Shown piece after piece: positions 42,501-50,132 of a stretch of DNA of 64,000 nucleotides. This DNA is from Actinomycetota bacterium (GTDB lineage: Bacteria; Actinomycetota; Acidimicrobiia; Acidimicrobiales; Ilumatobacteraceae), in NCBI GenBank assembly GCA_009919275.1, contig RGCG01000002.1, positions 20,028 through 84,027 of the forward strand, given 5' to 3'. Every line of letters starts with the position of its first letter. Positions within the stretch are counted from its first letter, which is position 1. Made by a program: the position numbers and the translations under genes. Below the pieces are notes generated by a model that saw only the letters and a program-made list of their open reading frames with translations, was not told the origin of the DNA and did not search any database.

Positions 42501-45500
42501 CGGCAAACTCGACGACAAGGGCTTCGCGTTCAGTGCGAAGTTCAACGACCTCGCGTTCACGTCTGACATCAAGTTGTTGGCTCCGACCTTCAGCCTGGCG
42601 ATTCCACCGAAGACCAGCACCGACAAGGCCTCGGCATCGTTGTCGGGCACGTTCGCGCTCTTCGGCGCGACGCTCAACGCAAACGTCAACTTCAGCTCGG
42701 CGGGCGTCCTGCTCACCGGCGACTTCCCGAAGTTCAACTTCCCGGGCTCCGACATCGGCTTCGACGGTGGTCAGTTTGCATGGGCGCTGCGCGCACCCAG
42801 CAGCATCAGCTGGACACCGAAGGTTCCGAACTTCCCGTCACTGCCGGCCATCAGCCTGCCCGCTGGCGCTCCGCGCCTCGTGTTGTCGATGCCGACACCC
42901 GACGCAGTGAAGCAGTTGTCGGGCGACACGAGCCTCACCTTCGGTGCGGTCAAGGTCGAAGGCAGCATGACGCTGGCGTCCGGGGCGTTCTCGCTCACCG
43001 CGTCCTACGACTCGAATGCCACCAACATCACCGGCACGTTCTCACGTGAGGGCACCGGCAAGAACCTCACCTACAACATCTCGGCCAAGGTGAAGCAACC
43101 GCTCACCGTCGTCGACGGTGTGAAGGTGGCCGCACTCGACCTCAACTTGAACAACACCACCGGTTCGGTGCAGGCGACGGGTACTGGTGACATCGAAATC
43201 TCCACCCCGTCGACGCCGATCGTCCTTGGCTTCAACCTGAACTACAAGTCATCGACCGACTACTCGTTCCAGGTGACGGTGAAGCCGACGGGTGGTACGA
43301 CGTCCTGGTCGCCCTTCGCAGGATTCAGCCTGCCGCTCGGCAACCTGACGGGCACGATGGCACGTTCGGGTCAGACCCGCACGTTCAGCCTCGCGTTCAA
43401 GGGCGCCTCTGACTGGATTCCGGTCGGCTCTGCGAACGGCCCCGGTGTGAAGATCAGCGAGCCTGGCGCGGCCATCTCGGCCACGTGCCAGGTCGGCGCG
43501 AGCTGCGTGCTCGCGTTCACTGCAACCGGCAAGGTGTCGGTCAACGTCGGTCAGGGTTACACCGCGCCGGCAACCCTCACCGGTACCTTCACCAAGGACA
43601 GGTCGGAACTGCAGGCGGTGTTTGCCGACATTCCGGTCACCACCGGCGTCACGATCAAGGCTCCGACACTCGCCGTTGCATACGCGACGGTCGGGGGTCT
43701 CTCGGCCAGCGTGTCGGGTAGTGCCGATGTTCTCGGCACCACACTGTCGATGGCCGCGGTCTTCTCCGCCCAGGGCGTCATCGTCTCGGGTGGAATGAAC
43801 GACTGGACGCCGATCCCCGGCGGCCCGACGCTCACCAACGCCTCGTTCGCATTCGCGACCTACAACGCGGTCCAGGTGACGTTGCCGAACGCACCAAACC
43901 TCGGCAAGGTCGACATTCCGCTCAACAACCCGACGCTGCTCGCGGGCTTCAAGGTCCCGGGCTGGTTGAAGGACATGGTCAAGCAACCGAGTCTCAACGT
44001 GGTGCCGGTGACGGTGCCGCTGAAGGACTTGGCGGCCGGCAAGTTGCCGACACTCAAGATCATGCTCCCGACCCCGTCGAACTGGTTCCTCTTCCAGACG
44101 AGCTCGCTCTCGATGCGCTTCACCGGGTTCGGTGTGGAAATCGGCGGTAGCCCGACTCCTTCGATGAGCCTCATCGGCAACATCGAGTTCACCACCGGGT
44201 CTGGTCAGCGTCCGATCCCGCTCGAGGTTCGCGGAACGGTGTCGACCACTGCGATCTCGATGGCACTCAGCCTCGGCATCGACTCGACGACGGGCAAGCC
44301 CTACGAATGGCAGAACGCGTTCGGTATCAGCGGTCTCACGTTGTCCGACGCCGCAATCCAGGTGGGTATCAACTTCGCAACGACTCCGTTCCCGCTGCCG
44401 ACCATCGGCATCGCGGCAACGGCACAGTTGCCCGATGCGTGGAAGAAGCCCCTTGGAATGGAGGCCGGTGTCGCGGTTCGCTTGATGGCGAACATCGACG
44501 TGACGAAGCCCTGCTTCCAGTTCAAGGCGGGAACCCTCGGCTCCGATGGCAAGACAATTTCCGTCGGCCCGGCGAAGGTCATCAACGTGGGCAGCGGGGT
44601 ACTCACCTCGTCGTTCATGGAACTCACCATCGCGCCGCTCGGTTGCCAAATCGGCAACCAGATCCTCGACCCGGGTATCTCGGTCGGTTTCTCGGGCACT
44701 GTTCTCGGAACACCGGTCGATGTTCGTGCGAAGATCGGAACCAATCCGTTCTCGCTCGAGGCGAGCCTCGCCATCGGTGCGTTCCGTGCGGGTGGTGTGC
44801 AAGTCGATGAGACCCGTCTCACCATCAAGGTGTCGCCAACCGAATCGTTCGTCGCCTTCGCGGGTGGCATCACGATCGGTCAGACCAAGGTCTCGGTCAA
44901 CGGCAACATCGGCTTCAACGTCACCGATGGTCCGTGGGTCGACCTGACGGGCAGTGTCGACAACCTCGTGGTTGTTCCCGGATTCCTCGAAGTTCGGTCG
45001 GCTTCCGTACGTGTGAACGTGCGACCGAAGAATGGCTTCGCAGAAGTCCAAGCACGCGGCAACTTCACCTTCCTTGGTGACGTCACGCAGGTCGACTTCG
45101 CGATGTCGATGTCGAACTTCAAGCTGCAAACCCTGAAGGCGAACATTCGGGCGACCCGAACGATCGCGAGCGTCGTCAGGATCGACGGCACCTTCTCGAT
45201 CGACTACCGCGACGGCCAGTTCCCGACCCTCGCATTCGATGCGACGGGCTCGGTGGCCGGATACGACTTCGGTCGTGTCACCGGTGTGGTCGACCGCAAC
45301 CAGGTCAGGATCACCGGCACCATCTCGGTGGGTGGCGTGTTCAGCGCACAACTCACCGGCCAGGTGGTGTGGGCTGCCGGATCGGGCATCACCATCGTCA
45401 ACCGTGACGGCCAGACCGTCGCCGCAGCGGCCGGTGACTTCCGGGTCGGAGCCGACAACATCAGCATCAACCTCGGTGGCTTCGCCGCCGGTGGCTCGGT

Positions 45501-46476
45501 GGTGGTGGGTCGCGCCAGCGGTGTCGCCTACGCCCGGTTCAACGCCTCGTTCTCGATTGGCTCCGGCAACATCGGCGGCAGCCTCAACGTCAGCGGCGAC
45601 TTCGGAACCGACGGCAACTTCCGCTTCAACGGCAGTGGCAACCTGAACCTTGTCGGGTTCAGTGCCGCGGTCAACGTGAGCGGCAGCAAGTCGGGTGCCA
45701 ACTGGGCCTTCGCACTGTCGACCAACATCCAGGTCCTCGGCGCGGTCAACGTCGGCTTCAGCGGCAGCTTCTACCGCTCCGGTAGCGCATTCCGATTCAC
45801 GATGACCGGCAACGCCTCGTTGTCGGCCGCGGGTGTCGCAGCCAGCGGTTCGTTCAGCATTTCGAACGAGCCCGGCCGTGAAGGAATGTCGGCGTCGGTC
45901 AGCCTGCAGGTGCCGGGTATTTCCGGTAGCGGTTCGATCGCCATCAACGCCGACGGCACCTTCGACGCCAGCATCGGAGTCAATGTCTCGCTCGGCATCG
46001 TCAATGCCGGCGCCACGCTGAAGATGGGCAACGTTGCCTACTGGAACGGCCAGCGCTACCGCGGTGGCACGTACTTCAGCGTCTCGGGTTACTTCGAGAC
46101 GTCGGGTATCGGCTTCTGGTTCTCGGGCAACATCGACGGGAACGGCCGCTTCGACTTCTCCGTGAACTCCGGCTTCAACTGGAATTCGGGCGAGGTGTAC
46201 CTCGTCGTGGTGAAACTGCGCCTGTCGGCCAGCGTCAATGCGTCACTGCGTGTCTACAGCTGGTCGCCGTACTTCTCGTTCAGCGCGAGCGGTACGGTCA
46301 GCGTCCAGGGTTCGCGGTACTACATCGACGCGGGTTGCCGCGCCTGGAAGCCGAAGTGCTGGTGGAACGACGGTTGGACCGGTTGGTCGAACTGGGTGAG
46401 CCTCGGCCTCGGCTTCTCGATCAACCCGACACGAATCTGGGTGGACTACGACGGCCGTCGCTACGGCATTCGGTGA
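36499..46476 (+). CDS. giant secreted repeat protein (~3,325 aa)
   Basis: Uninterrupted ~10 kb ORF; signal peptide; CARDB/DUF11-like N-terminal repeats, PKD/Ig-like segments, three ~358 aa repeats, Gly/Ser-rich beta repeats, Trp-rich C-terminus. Confidence 0.9.
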   Translation: MSMNSFKKFALVSAAISIAIVDITPVGASSPADSTTTTVAPAAEATTTTGAPAAGDATTTTAPGAAAPAATDVAVPTTIPGLDNALLAPLPSDAKPDNVDLVPATTAPATTLPPATPGKAKSGPDIMASANQTSVVTTDLNAVIIVRLSNMGNAAAGIEAPVSFSLAKLPRGVKVLEVLPALNDKSAIGDQGWECNATSCTLKQKTDTGISSGIIPVAGVVRADLRVNYAPDAELFVADDAYTTKSNELAEKRDIAGIQALSRTVPHFLVRASLAGDAAPENDEFALAVLGAPRNTTGNSPAEDTGRSSCVFVDGEPSGNTYPGGRFKIVLRTLPVCDQVFSGDITFTDILPAQLGLTDVKISGNGWTCDDPAAPKRCTRTGGEIQPSFFSEPLIIEGRTSKTAAVTAQPFTWKVNSVSRVLADGTQLEALAELTSQINEAPKPDLVAKVIARDGKTSMVAPGTLLVDAKVRSINGIGQNVAVTVGVRKGVTIETSADGSPGWTCASAAADPAAGEGATAFKCVKAELFDTAEETVAFKFTTTEATETGAAQVISVISAENEDAAKVENNRSGQTLLIQPAPAAMPGIVFTRADEKGATQAVSDGSTTEIIVGKKASYGLAVSNLGAAPIAAGSVVRLEQYVSDFAIFSGKSAPKEADFKGDLDSKKIPATPGQWACVAGQGTPPVVQLPESLAGAGEAIAAPTPVATPGKKGAAIRCELTLAAAVAPEAQTPILNLTVEAANSAKPGKPEWPVYASLPAVKTAPVARYGMGITVVKQQPALTAAIAAPAGPRPGGKAAAQFSVKNEGTADSNAQSMIIKTKGGRLTGAKGEGWNCAVVGGFIAEGFIACSRKLPLKVGEASKAVAVDYQSSDPKAKKMVLQVTSIVSNIYGQPTSQTSTQEVDLRAPLSFSIQGPDVIVDQIVDATGKRVPSSILLTTVGNADGSKFTWRQLCTTDADVKASNGLCKAVTSAAKWVSDAPSTGPTANLLAPAVKAEETLVFEATALDEAGTSSTARFSVRVQPLPTAQGPTGKAGSGSGSSVLRRVPKQSGPSVRAFAATAPTSGAGDTSVLTSANAGVTVNGNIFGGSTLTVAQGAAVSVTAAASGVGAVTYAWSQAAGPTPSVLATAVTNTATVAFTAPAANTTISLRVVATDSRGEKSSDVVTVVVGTGGAAAVSANITEGEGPLAVDTAKAIALNATATGSGAITYAWTQVSGPALTLNGANTAALSIAASAAIGTAVILVTATDATGASATDQITLQMNPSGAPTPLCDFVEAISTNTASKLEATYKAIGIGNLDLSQLKVNSSTCSESSKVSFTNAGFSLAGYLTVSGASGSISAAGLTIRSATFTGPESWGSPVFSIGGTDPVGLFIPFSRASIAIGAFEGKIESGSMPFLKLPAGWTPAATLTFSVDAEGGKAVSLEATATGPEKNGKKPTARIAGAVATNGTFSLDASLANGFELFGSTIDFAGSVKKETPEADVALSLKGALQGEIALTSNVKITALSASYDKGGAITGSGTMTIGSGDTALAVTADLSYTDANNHSFAVKAATAGGKWSPGKDISIPLASASGSYVAKDGAKTIDVSVVGGDVSPFTGLKFVAPTIKATAQCPATGACDVKVNLDSGAEVTLGSTSTTGKITGAVDITNKTASLKASLDKIPLVAGLEITSASLAIDSTNIGAANAATTVTLAGSMTVFEKTVSASAAFSKTGVLLTADLPELAPFGASGPVWKPGQLSWSSGPISITPKVPSLPNIKSVNLTPRVPRLNMAIALPEQIKGLASATVSNVGDIALDGEVDFSTGKFSLAASLTNDTIDLAGAISREKTGDPFKYNLTGKVKKAIALTDSVSLTTLDVSFGNATAGGPLTLTGNGSVDVKLPDSTVVTVAGAVTYNSATDFTVTVSAGATAPSFAVTGGEALSLGQASGTFKRTAAGSVLDVNLSTAGPWKPVSGLSVTNVSAKASVTCNTGAKCVPAFDLKGTLGFDLGISGLNSADISGKLDDKGFAFSAKFNDLAFTSDIKLLAPTFSLAIPPKTSTDKASASLSGTFALFGATLNANVNFSSAGVLLTGDFPKFNFPGSDIGFDGGQFAWALRAPSSISWTPKVPNFPSLPAISLPAGAPRLVLSMPTPDAVKQLSGDTSLTFGAVKVEGSMTLASGAFSLTASYDSNATNITGTFSREGTGKNLTYNISAKVKQPLTVVDGVKVAALDLNLNNTTGSVQATGTGDIEISTPSTPIVLGFNLNYKSSTDYSFQVTVKPTGGTTSWSPFAGFSLPLGNLTGTMARSGQTRTFSLAFKGASDWIPVGSANGPGVKISEPGAAISATCQVGASCVLAFTATGKVSVNVGQGYTAPATLTGTFTKDRSELQAVFADIPVTTGVTIKAPTLAVAYATVGGLSASVSGSADVLGTTLSMAAVFSAQGVIVSGGMNDWTPIPGGPTLTNASFAFATYNAVQVTLPNAPNLGKVDIPLNNPTLLAGFKVPGWLKDMVKQPSLNVVPVTVPLKDLAAGKLPTLKIMLPTPSNWFLFQTSSLSMRFTGFGVEIGGSPTPSMSLIGNIEFTTGSGQRPIPLEVRGTVSTTAISMALSLGIDSTTGKPYEWQNAFGISGLTLSDAAIQVGINFATTPFPLPTIGIAATAQLPDAWKKPLGMEAGVAVRLMANIDVTKPCFQFKAGTLGSDGKTISVGPAKVINVGSGVLTSSFMELTIAPLGCQIGNQILDPGISVGFSGTVLGTPVDVRAKIGTNPFSLEASLAIGAFRAGGVQVDETRLTIKVSPTESFVAFAGGITIGQTKVSVNGNIGFNVTDGPWVDLTGSVDNLVVVPGFLEVRSASVRVNVRPKNGFAEVQARGNFTFLGDVTQVDFAMSMSNFKLQTLKANIRATRTIASVVRIDGTFSIDYRDGQFPTLAFDATGSVAGYDFGRVTGVVDRNQVRITGTISVGGVFSAQLTGQVVWAAGSGITIVNRDGQTVAAAAGDFRVGADNISINLGGFAAGGSVVVGRASGVAYARFNASFSIGSGNIGGSLNVSGDFGTDGNFRFNGSGNLNLVGFSAAVNVSGSKSGANWAFALSTNIQVLGAVNVGFSGSFYRSGSAFRFTMTGNASLSAAGVAASGSFSISNEPGREGMSASVSLQVPGISGSGSIAINADGTFDASIGVNVSLGIVNAGATLKMGNVAYWNGQRYRGGTYFSVSGYFETSGIGFWFSGNIDGNGRFDFSVNSGFNWNSGEVYLVVVKLRLSASVNASLRVYSWSPYFSFSASGTVSVQGSRYYIDAGCRAWKPKCWWNDGWTGWSNWVSLGLGFSINPTRIWVDYDGRRYGIR
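40321..44000 (+). repeat. Region with three homologous ~356-360 aa protein repeats, each with a CX5C pair (approximate bounds)
   Basis: CX5C codons at 41338, 42406 and 43486 (spacing 1068 and 1080 nt) with flanking motifs recurring in order. Confidence 0.75.
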
Positions 46477-48284
46477 TCCAACCCAACACAAGTAGTCGCA
46501 CAGCGCGGCTGTCGGTACTGGCACTTTTGCTGGTACCGGCAGCCGCGCTCGGCTGTTCGGGGGGCGGCGCCGAGCCGCTCGAACCCGTTGTGCCCGATGC
46601 ACTGCCGACCTTCGTGGAAAAAGGTCAAGCCGTGGGCTTCACCGATTCGCAGGGTGTGCGCAACGACGCTGCGAACTGTCTCTTCAGCAAGTCGAATCTC
46701 GCACAACGATTCCCCGATCTCATCGAGGCCGGGGTGGCGTCAGGATTGCGATTCAACCAGTGCGTCCCCGAACGGATGACGTCGGGGGCTGCGGCCGTCG
46801 ACGTTGACGGCGATGGCCTGGAAGACGTTGTCTTCACGCGCCTCACCGGCACGCCGATTCTCTATCTCAACGAGAGCACCCCGGGCGCACCATTGTTTCG
46901 CAATGCCACGCAGGGGTCGGGCTTCGACAAGGTCGAGGGTGCGACGAACGGTGTCGGTTTCGCCGACATCGACAACGACGGTGACAAGGACGTGGCCCTC
47001 ACGGGGGTTGCCTCACCGCAGATGTACCTGCTGATCAACGATGGAACGGGAAAGTTCACGGAAGAGGCCGTGGCCCGCGGTGTGGCCATGGACGACGGCG
47101 AACCACACGCAGGCCAAGGAGTGACTTTCGGCGACTACGACCTCGACGGCTGGCTCGACATGCACACCAACGAGTGGCAGTCGTCAATCGTTGCGAAACT
47201 CGGAGTGCCGTCGCACTCGCGACTGTTCCGCAACCTAGGGGCCCAGGGAAAGCCCGGTGTGTTCGAAGACGTCACTGAGACGGCGAAGACGCGGGTTGAC
47301 TCCGTCGTCGACACCACGTGGACGTTCAGCTCGATCTTCACCGACTTCGACGGCGATCGATATCCCGACCTCGCGGTCATTGCCGACTTCAACACCACGA
47401 AGTTGTTCTGGAACAACCGCGATGGAACCTTCGAAAACACAACCTACGAGTCGGGCCTCGGGGGAGAAGAAAACGGCATGGGCCTCGCCGTCGACTTCCA
47501 TGGCAGGGAACAAAAGCCGACGCTGTTCATTTCGTCCATCAAGTCGCTGTCGGATTGCAAGGATGACAGCGGACTGATCGGTACCGGGAACAGGCTTTAC
47601 CAATACGGTGAAGATCGCGTGTTCGACGACGTCACCGATCGCGCCGGTGTGCGCGACGGCGGTTGGGGGTGGGGCGCAAGTTTCATCGACGCCACCAACA
47701 CCGGATCGCGCGATCTCGTCCAGGCCGCTGGTATCGACGAACCGTGGTCGAATCCCGCGGGTTGCCACGCAAGAGACCCGGTCATCTATTGGCGCAACGA
47801 CGGCACCGATACCTACGACGAAGTGGCGACACGCGTGGGCATCGTCGAAACCAAGCCGACCAAGGCGACCGTTGTGTTCGATGCCGACAACGATGGCCGA
47901 ATGGACCTTCTCGTCACGCGCGACGCCGAGACGCCCGCATTCTTCCACAACGTCACGCCCATCGTCGGCCGGTACGTCGACGTTCGGGTGGTGGGGACCC
48001 GCAGCAACCGCGACGCCCTCGGTGCAATTGTCTCGGTGACGGCGTTACCCGATGGCCCGACAAAGAAGTACTTCACGGGCACAACGGGAACGTATCTCGC
48101 GCAGGACACCGCAAACTTGCGTATCGGTCTGGGCGGAGGTGTCGAACCCGTGCACCGCATCGAGGTGTACTTCCCGCTCAGCGATGAAACCGTCGTGCTC
48201 ACCAACATCGAGCGCAACACAACCGTCGAAGTGGTCGAACCAGATGGCTCAACTCCTTCGGCTGATGGTGGAGCCGGTTCGTGA
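46473..48284 (+). CDS. FG-GAP/VCBS repeat protein with ASPIC/UnbV (CRTAC1-like) C-terminus, lipoprotein-like signal
   Basis: GTG overlaps upstream stop (GTGA); AALGCSGGG; repeated AAVDVDGDGLEDVVF, FADIDNDGDKDVALTG, TDFDGDRYPDLAV; SNRDALGAIVSVTA...YLAQDTANLRIGLGGGVEPVHRIEVYFP. Confidence 0.9.
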   Translation: MIQPNTSSRTARLSVLALLLVPAAALGCSGGGAEPLEPVVPDALPTFVEKGQAVGFTDSQGVRNDAANCLFSKSNLAQRFPDLIEAGVASGLRFNQCVPERMTSGAAAVDVDGDGLEDVVFTRLTGTPILYLNESTPGAPLFRNATQGSGFDKVEGATNGVGFADIDNDGDKDVALTGVASPQMYLLINDGTGKFTEEAVARGVAMDDGEPHAGQGVTFGDYDLDGWLDMHTNEWQSSIVAKLGVPSHSRLFRNLGAQGKPGVFEDVTETAKTRVDSVVDTTWTFSSIFTDFDGDRYPDLAVIADFNTTKLFWNNRDGTFENTTYESGLGGEENGMGLAVDFHGREQKPTLFISSIKSLSDCKDDSGLIGTGNRLYQYGEDRVFDDVTDRAGVRDGGWGWGASFIDATNTGSRDLVQAAGIDEPWSNPAGCHARDPVIYWRNDGTDTYDEVATRVGIVETKPTKATVVFDADNDGRMDLLVTRDAETPAFFHNVTPIVGRYVDVRVVGTRSNRDALGAIVSVTALPDGPTKKYFTGTTGTYLAQDTANLRIGLGGGVEPVHRIEVYFPLSDETVVLTNIERNTTVEVVEPDGSTPSADGGAGS

Positions 48285-48850
48285 TGCGCCGTGTTCGAAT
48301 CATCCTCGTTGCGGTTTGCACAGTGACGCTCGTTGGGTGTGGGGGAGAGGACGACACCACAGCCGGTGATTCGACTGTTGCCGAAACAACCGTTGCAGCG
48401 TGCGTGCCCGTCGCCCGGGGGGCGTGTCGCGGCGCCGATTTGTCGGGTGCCGACCTCGCGGGCGTCGACCTGTCGGGCATCGACCTCCGCGCGGCGAGTC
48501 TCGCTGGTGCGGATCTTTCGGGTGCGAACCTCACCGACGCGAATCTCATCGGTGCCGACCTGGCCGGGGCGAAGCTTGCCGGGGCGGCGCTCGCGAGGGC
48601 CTCGCTTGACGAGGCAAACCTGTCGGGAGCCGACCTTGTGCGGGCGCGCCTCAGTAGCGCCTCGCTGCGCGCAGCACGGCTCGACGGTGCCGACTTCACT
48701 GGAGCGTTCGCCACCGATGCGACGTTTGCAACACGACGCTTCCCGACGGCGAAGTGGCTGAGCCTGCATGTTGAAGACGACCCGACTCTTCGTTGTTCTG
48801 GTGCTTGCAACGAGCGGATTCATGGCGACGCCTGCGTCGGCATCGGGTGA
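48281..48850 (+). CDS. pentapeptide-repeat lipoprotein
   Basis: CTVTLVGCGGE lipobox; ADLSGADLAGVDLSGIDLRAASLAGADLSGANLTDANLIGADL. Confidence 0.85.
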   Translation: MMRRVRIILVAVCTVTLVGCGGEDDTTAGDSTVAETTVAACVPVARGACRGADLSGADLAGVDLSGIDLRAASLAGADLSGANLTDANLIGADLAGAKLAGAALARASLDEANLSGADLVRARLSSASLRAARLDGADFTGAFATDATFATRRFPTAKWLSLHVEDDPTLRCSGACNERIHGDACVGIG

Positions 48851-50063
48851 TGGTGCAACCGTGCCGCGCGGTACGGGCGAAGTGTCGGCGGTGCTCACCG
48901 AAATGGCACCGCTCATTTCGCGCAACCGTCAAGGCCCCACGCGTACCAGTCGCCTGTACGGCATCATTGGCTACGCCATGCTCTCGGCGTCGAGTCAGCG
49001 CCCCGCGTTCCTCGCCAATGTCATCGACCCGGTCGAGATTCCCGAGGTGCCCGAGGCTCTGGACGATGCCATCGCCGCGGTGGCCGCGGGAACGACCGCC
49101 GTGCGAAAGTTGATGCCGACCAAACTCGACCGCACGACGTATGCAGAGCTGCGCGACAAGCTTCTTGCCGAGCTCGTGGCGAGCGCACCGCAAGACATCG
49201 ACGTTCGGGCGAGCCTCGTCCGGGGTGCACAAGCAGCGGTCGCCGTTCTCGCCCGTGCAAAGAACGACGGACTCGACGAGGCCCTCAAGATGACATACCT
49301 TGCGCCTCAGTCGGCGGGTGGATGGATACCCACACCACCCGGCTATCAGGCAGCAATCGACCCGGGGTGGGGATCGTTGCGCACGTACCTGCCGTCGACC
49401 AATTCGTGTGATCTCCCCGAGCCACCGCGCGGTGACGATGCGACCAACCCGTTCGGTGCCGTGGCACGCGAGGTTGCCGATGTCACCGCTGCACTGACAG
49501 ACGAACAGAAGTTGATCGCACGTTTCTGGGACGACGGCCGCGGCCGCAGCAGCACACCGTCGGGTCACTGGGTCGAGATTGCGGCACGTGCGGCTATGGC
49601 GAACTCGCTACCGGCAACCGACACGATCGCGATGTTCGGTTCGATGACGATGGCGTTGTCCGACGGGGTGATTGCCAACTGGCGCGAGAAGTACAGGTGG
49701 TCGGTCGAGCGGCCGGTCTCGGTGCTCGCGCGCGTTGACCCCGAGTGGAACTCGTATCTCACGACGCCCGCCTTCCCGGAATATCCGTCGGGGCACTCCA
49801 CCATCTCCCGCGTCGCAGCCGAAGTGCTGACGGCGACGATCGGGGAGTGGGCGTTCACCGATCCGGGATGGGGTCTCACCGACGGCTCGCGCAAGAAATT
49901 CGAGATCACGCCGCGCTCGTTCGATTCGTTCCTCGATGCCGCCGCCGAGGCAGGGGAGTCGCGAGTGTTCGGTGGAATCCACTACCCATTCAGTATTGAC
50001 GCAGGCGCCGATCTCGGGGTCTGCGTCGTGACGCCGTTCCTGGCCCGTTCGCCCGTGAACTAA
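48768..50063 (+). CDS. vanadium-dependent haloperoxidase/PAP2-like protein
   Basis: Signal peptide; FPEYPSGHSTISRVAAEVL...ESRVFGGIHYPFSIDAG motifs. Confidence 0.85.
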   Translation: MLKTTRLFVVLVLATSGFMATPASASGDGATVPRGTGEVSAVLTEMAPLISRNRQGPTRTSRLYGIIGYAMLSASSQRPAFLANVIDPVEIPEVPEALDDAIAAVAAGTTAVRKLMPTKLDRTTYAELRDKLLAELVASAPQDIDVRASLVRGAQAAVAVLARAKNDGLDEALKMTYLAPQSAGGWIPTPPGYQAAIDPGWGSLRTYLPSTNSCDLPEPPRGDDATNPFGAVAREVADVTAALTDEQKLIARFWDDGRGRSSTPSGHWVEIAARAAMANSLPATDTIAMFGSMTMALSDGVIANWREKYRWSVERPVSVLARVDPEWNSYLTTPAFPEYPSGHSTISRVAAEVLTATIGEWAFTDPGWGLTDGSRKKFEITPRSFDSFLDAAAEAGESRVFGGIHYPFSIDAGADLGVCVVTPFLARSPVN

Positions 50064-50132
50064 AGGTTTTCTCTCCAAGAAATGGCGGGGGGCGACCTGA
50101 AATAGTCACCAAAACTGCCATAAAATCCTTTC

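Noticed and set aside
43249-45351. 700 aa minus-strand ORF inside the giant gene
   Set aside because: Asp/Arg/Glu/His/Gly-rich shadow ORF typical of the antisense of high-GC coding DNA; the plus-strand frame has coherent domains and signal peptide
50064-50132. Sigma70-like promoter (CTGAAA-N18-TAAAAT) before the mosaic giant
   Set aside because: Only a weak match judged by eye in a short AT-rich gap; not called without TSS data
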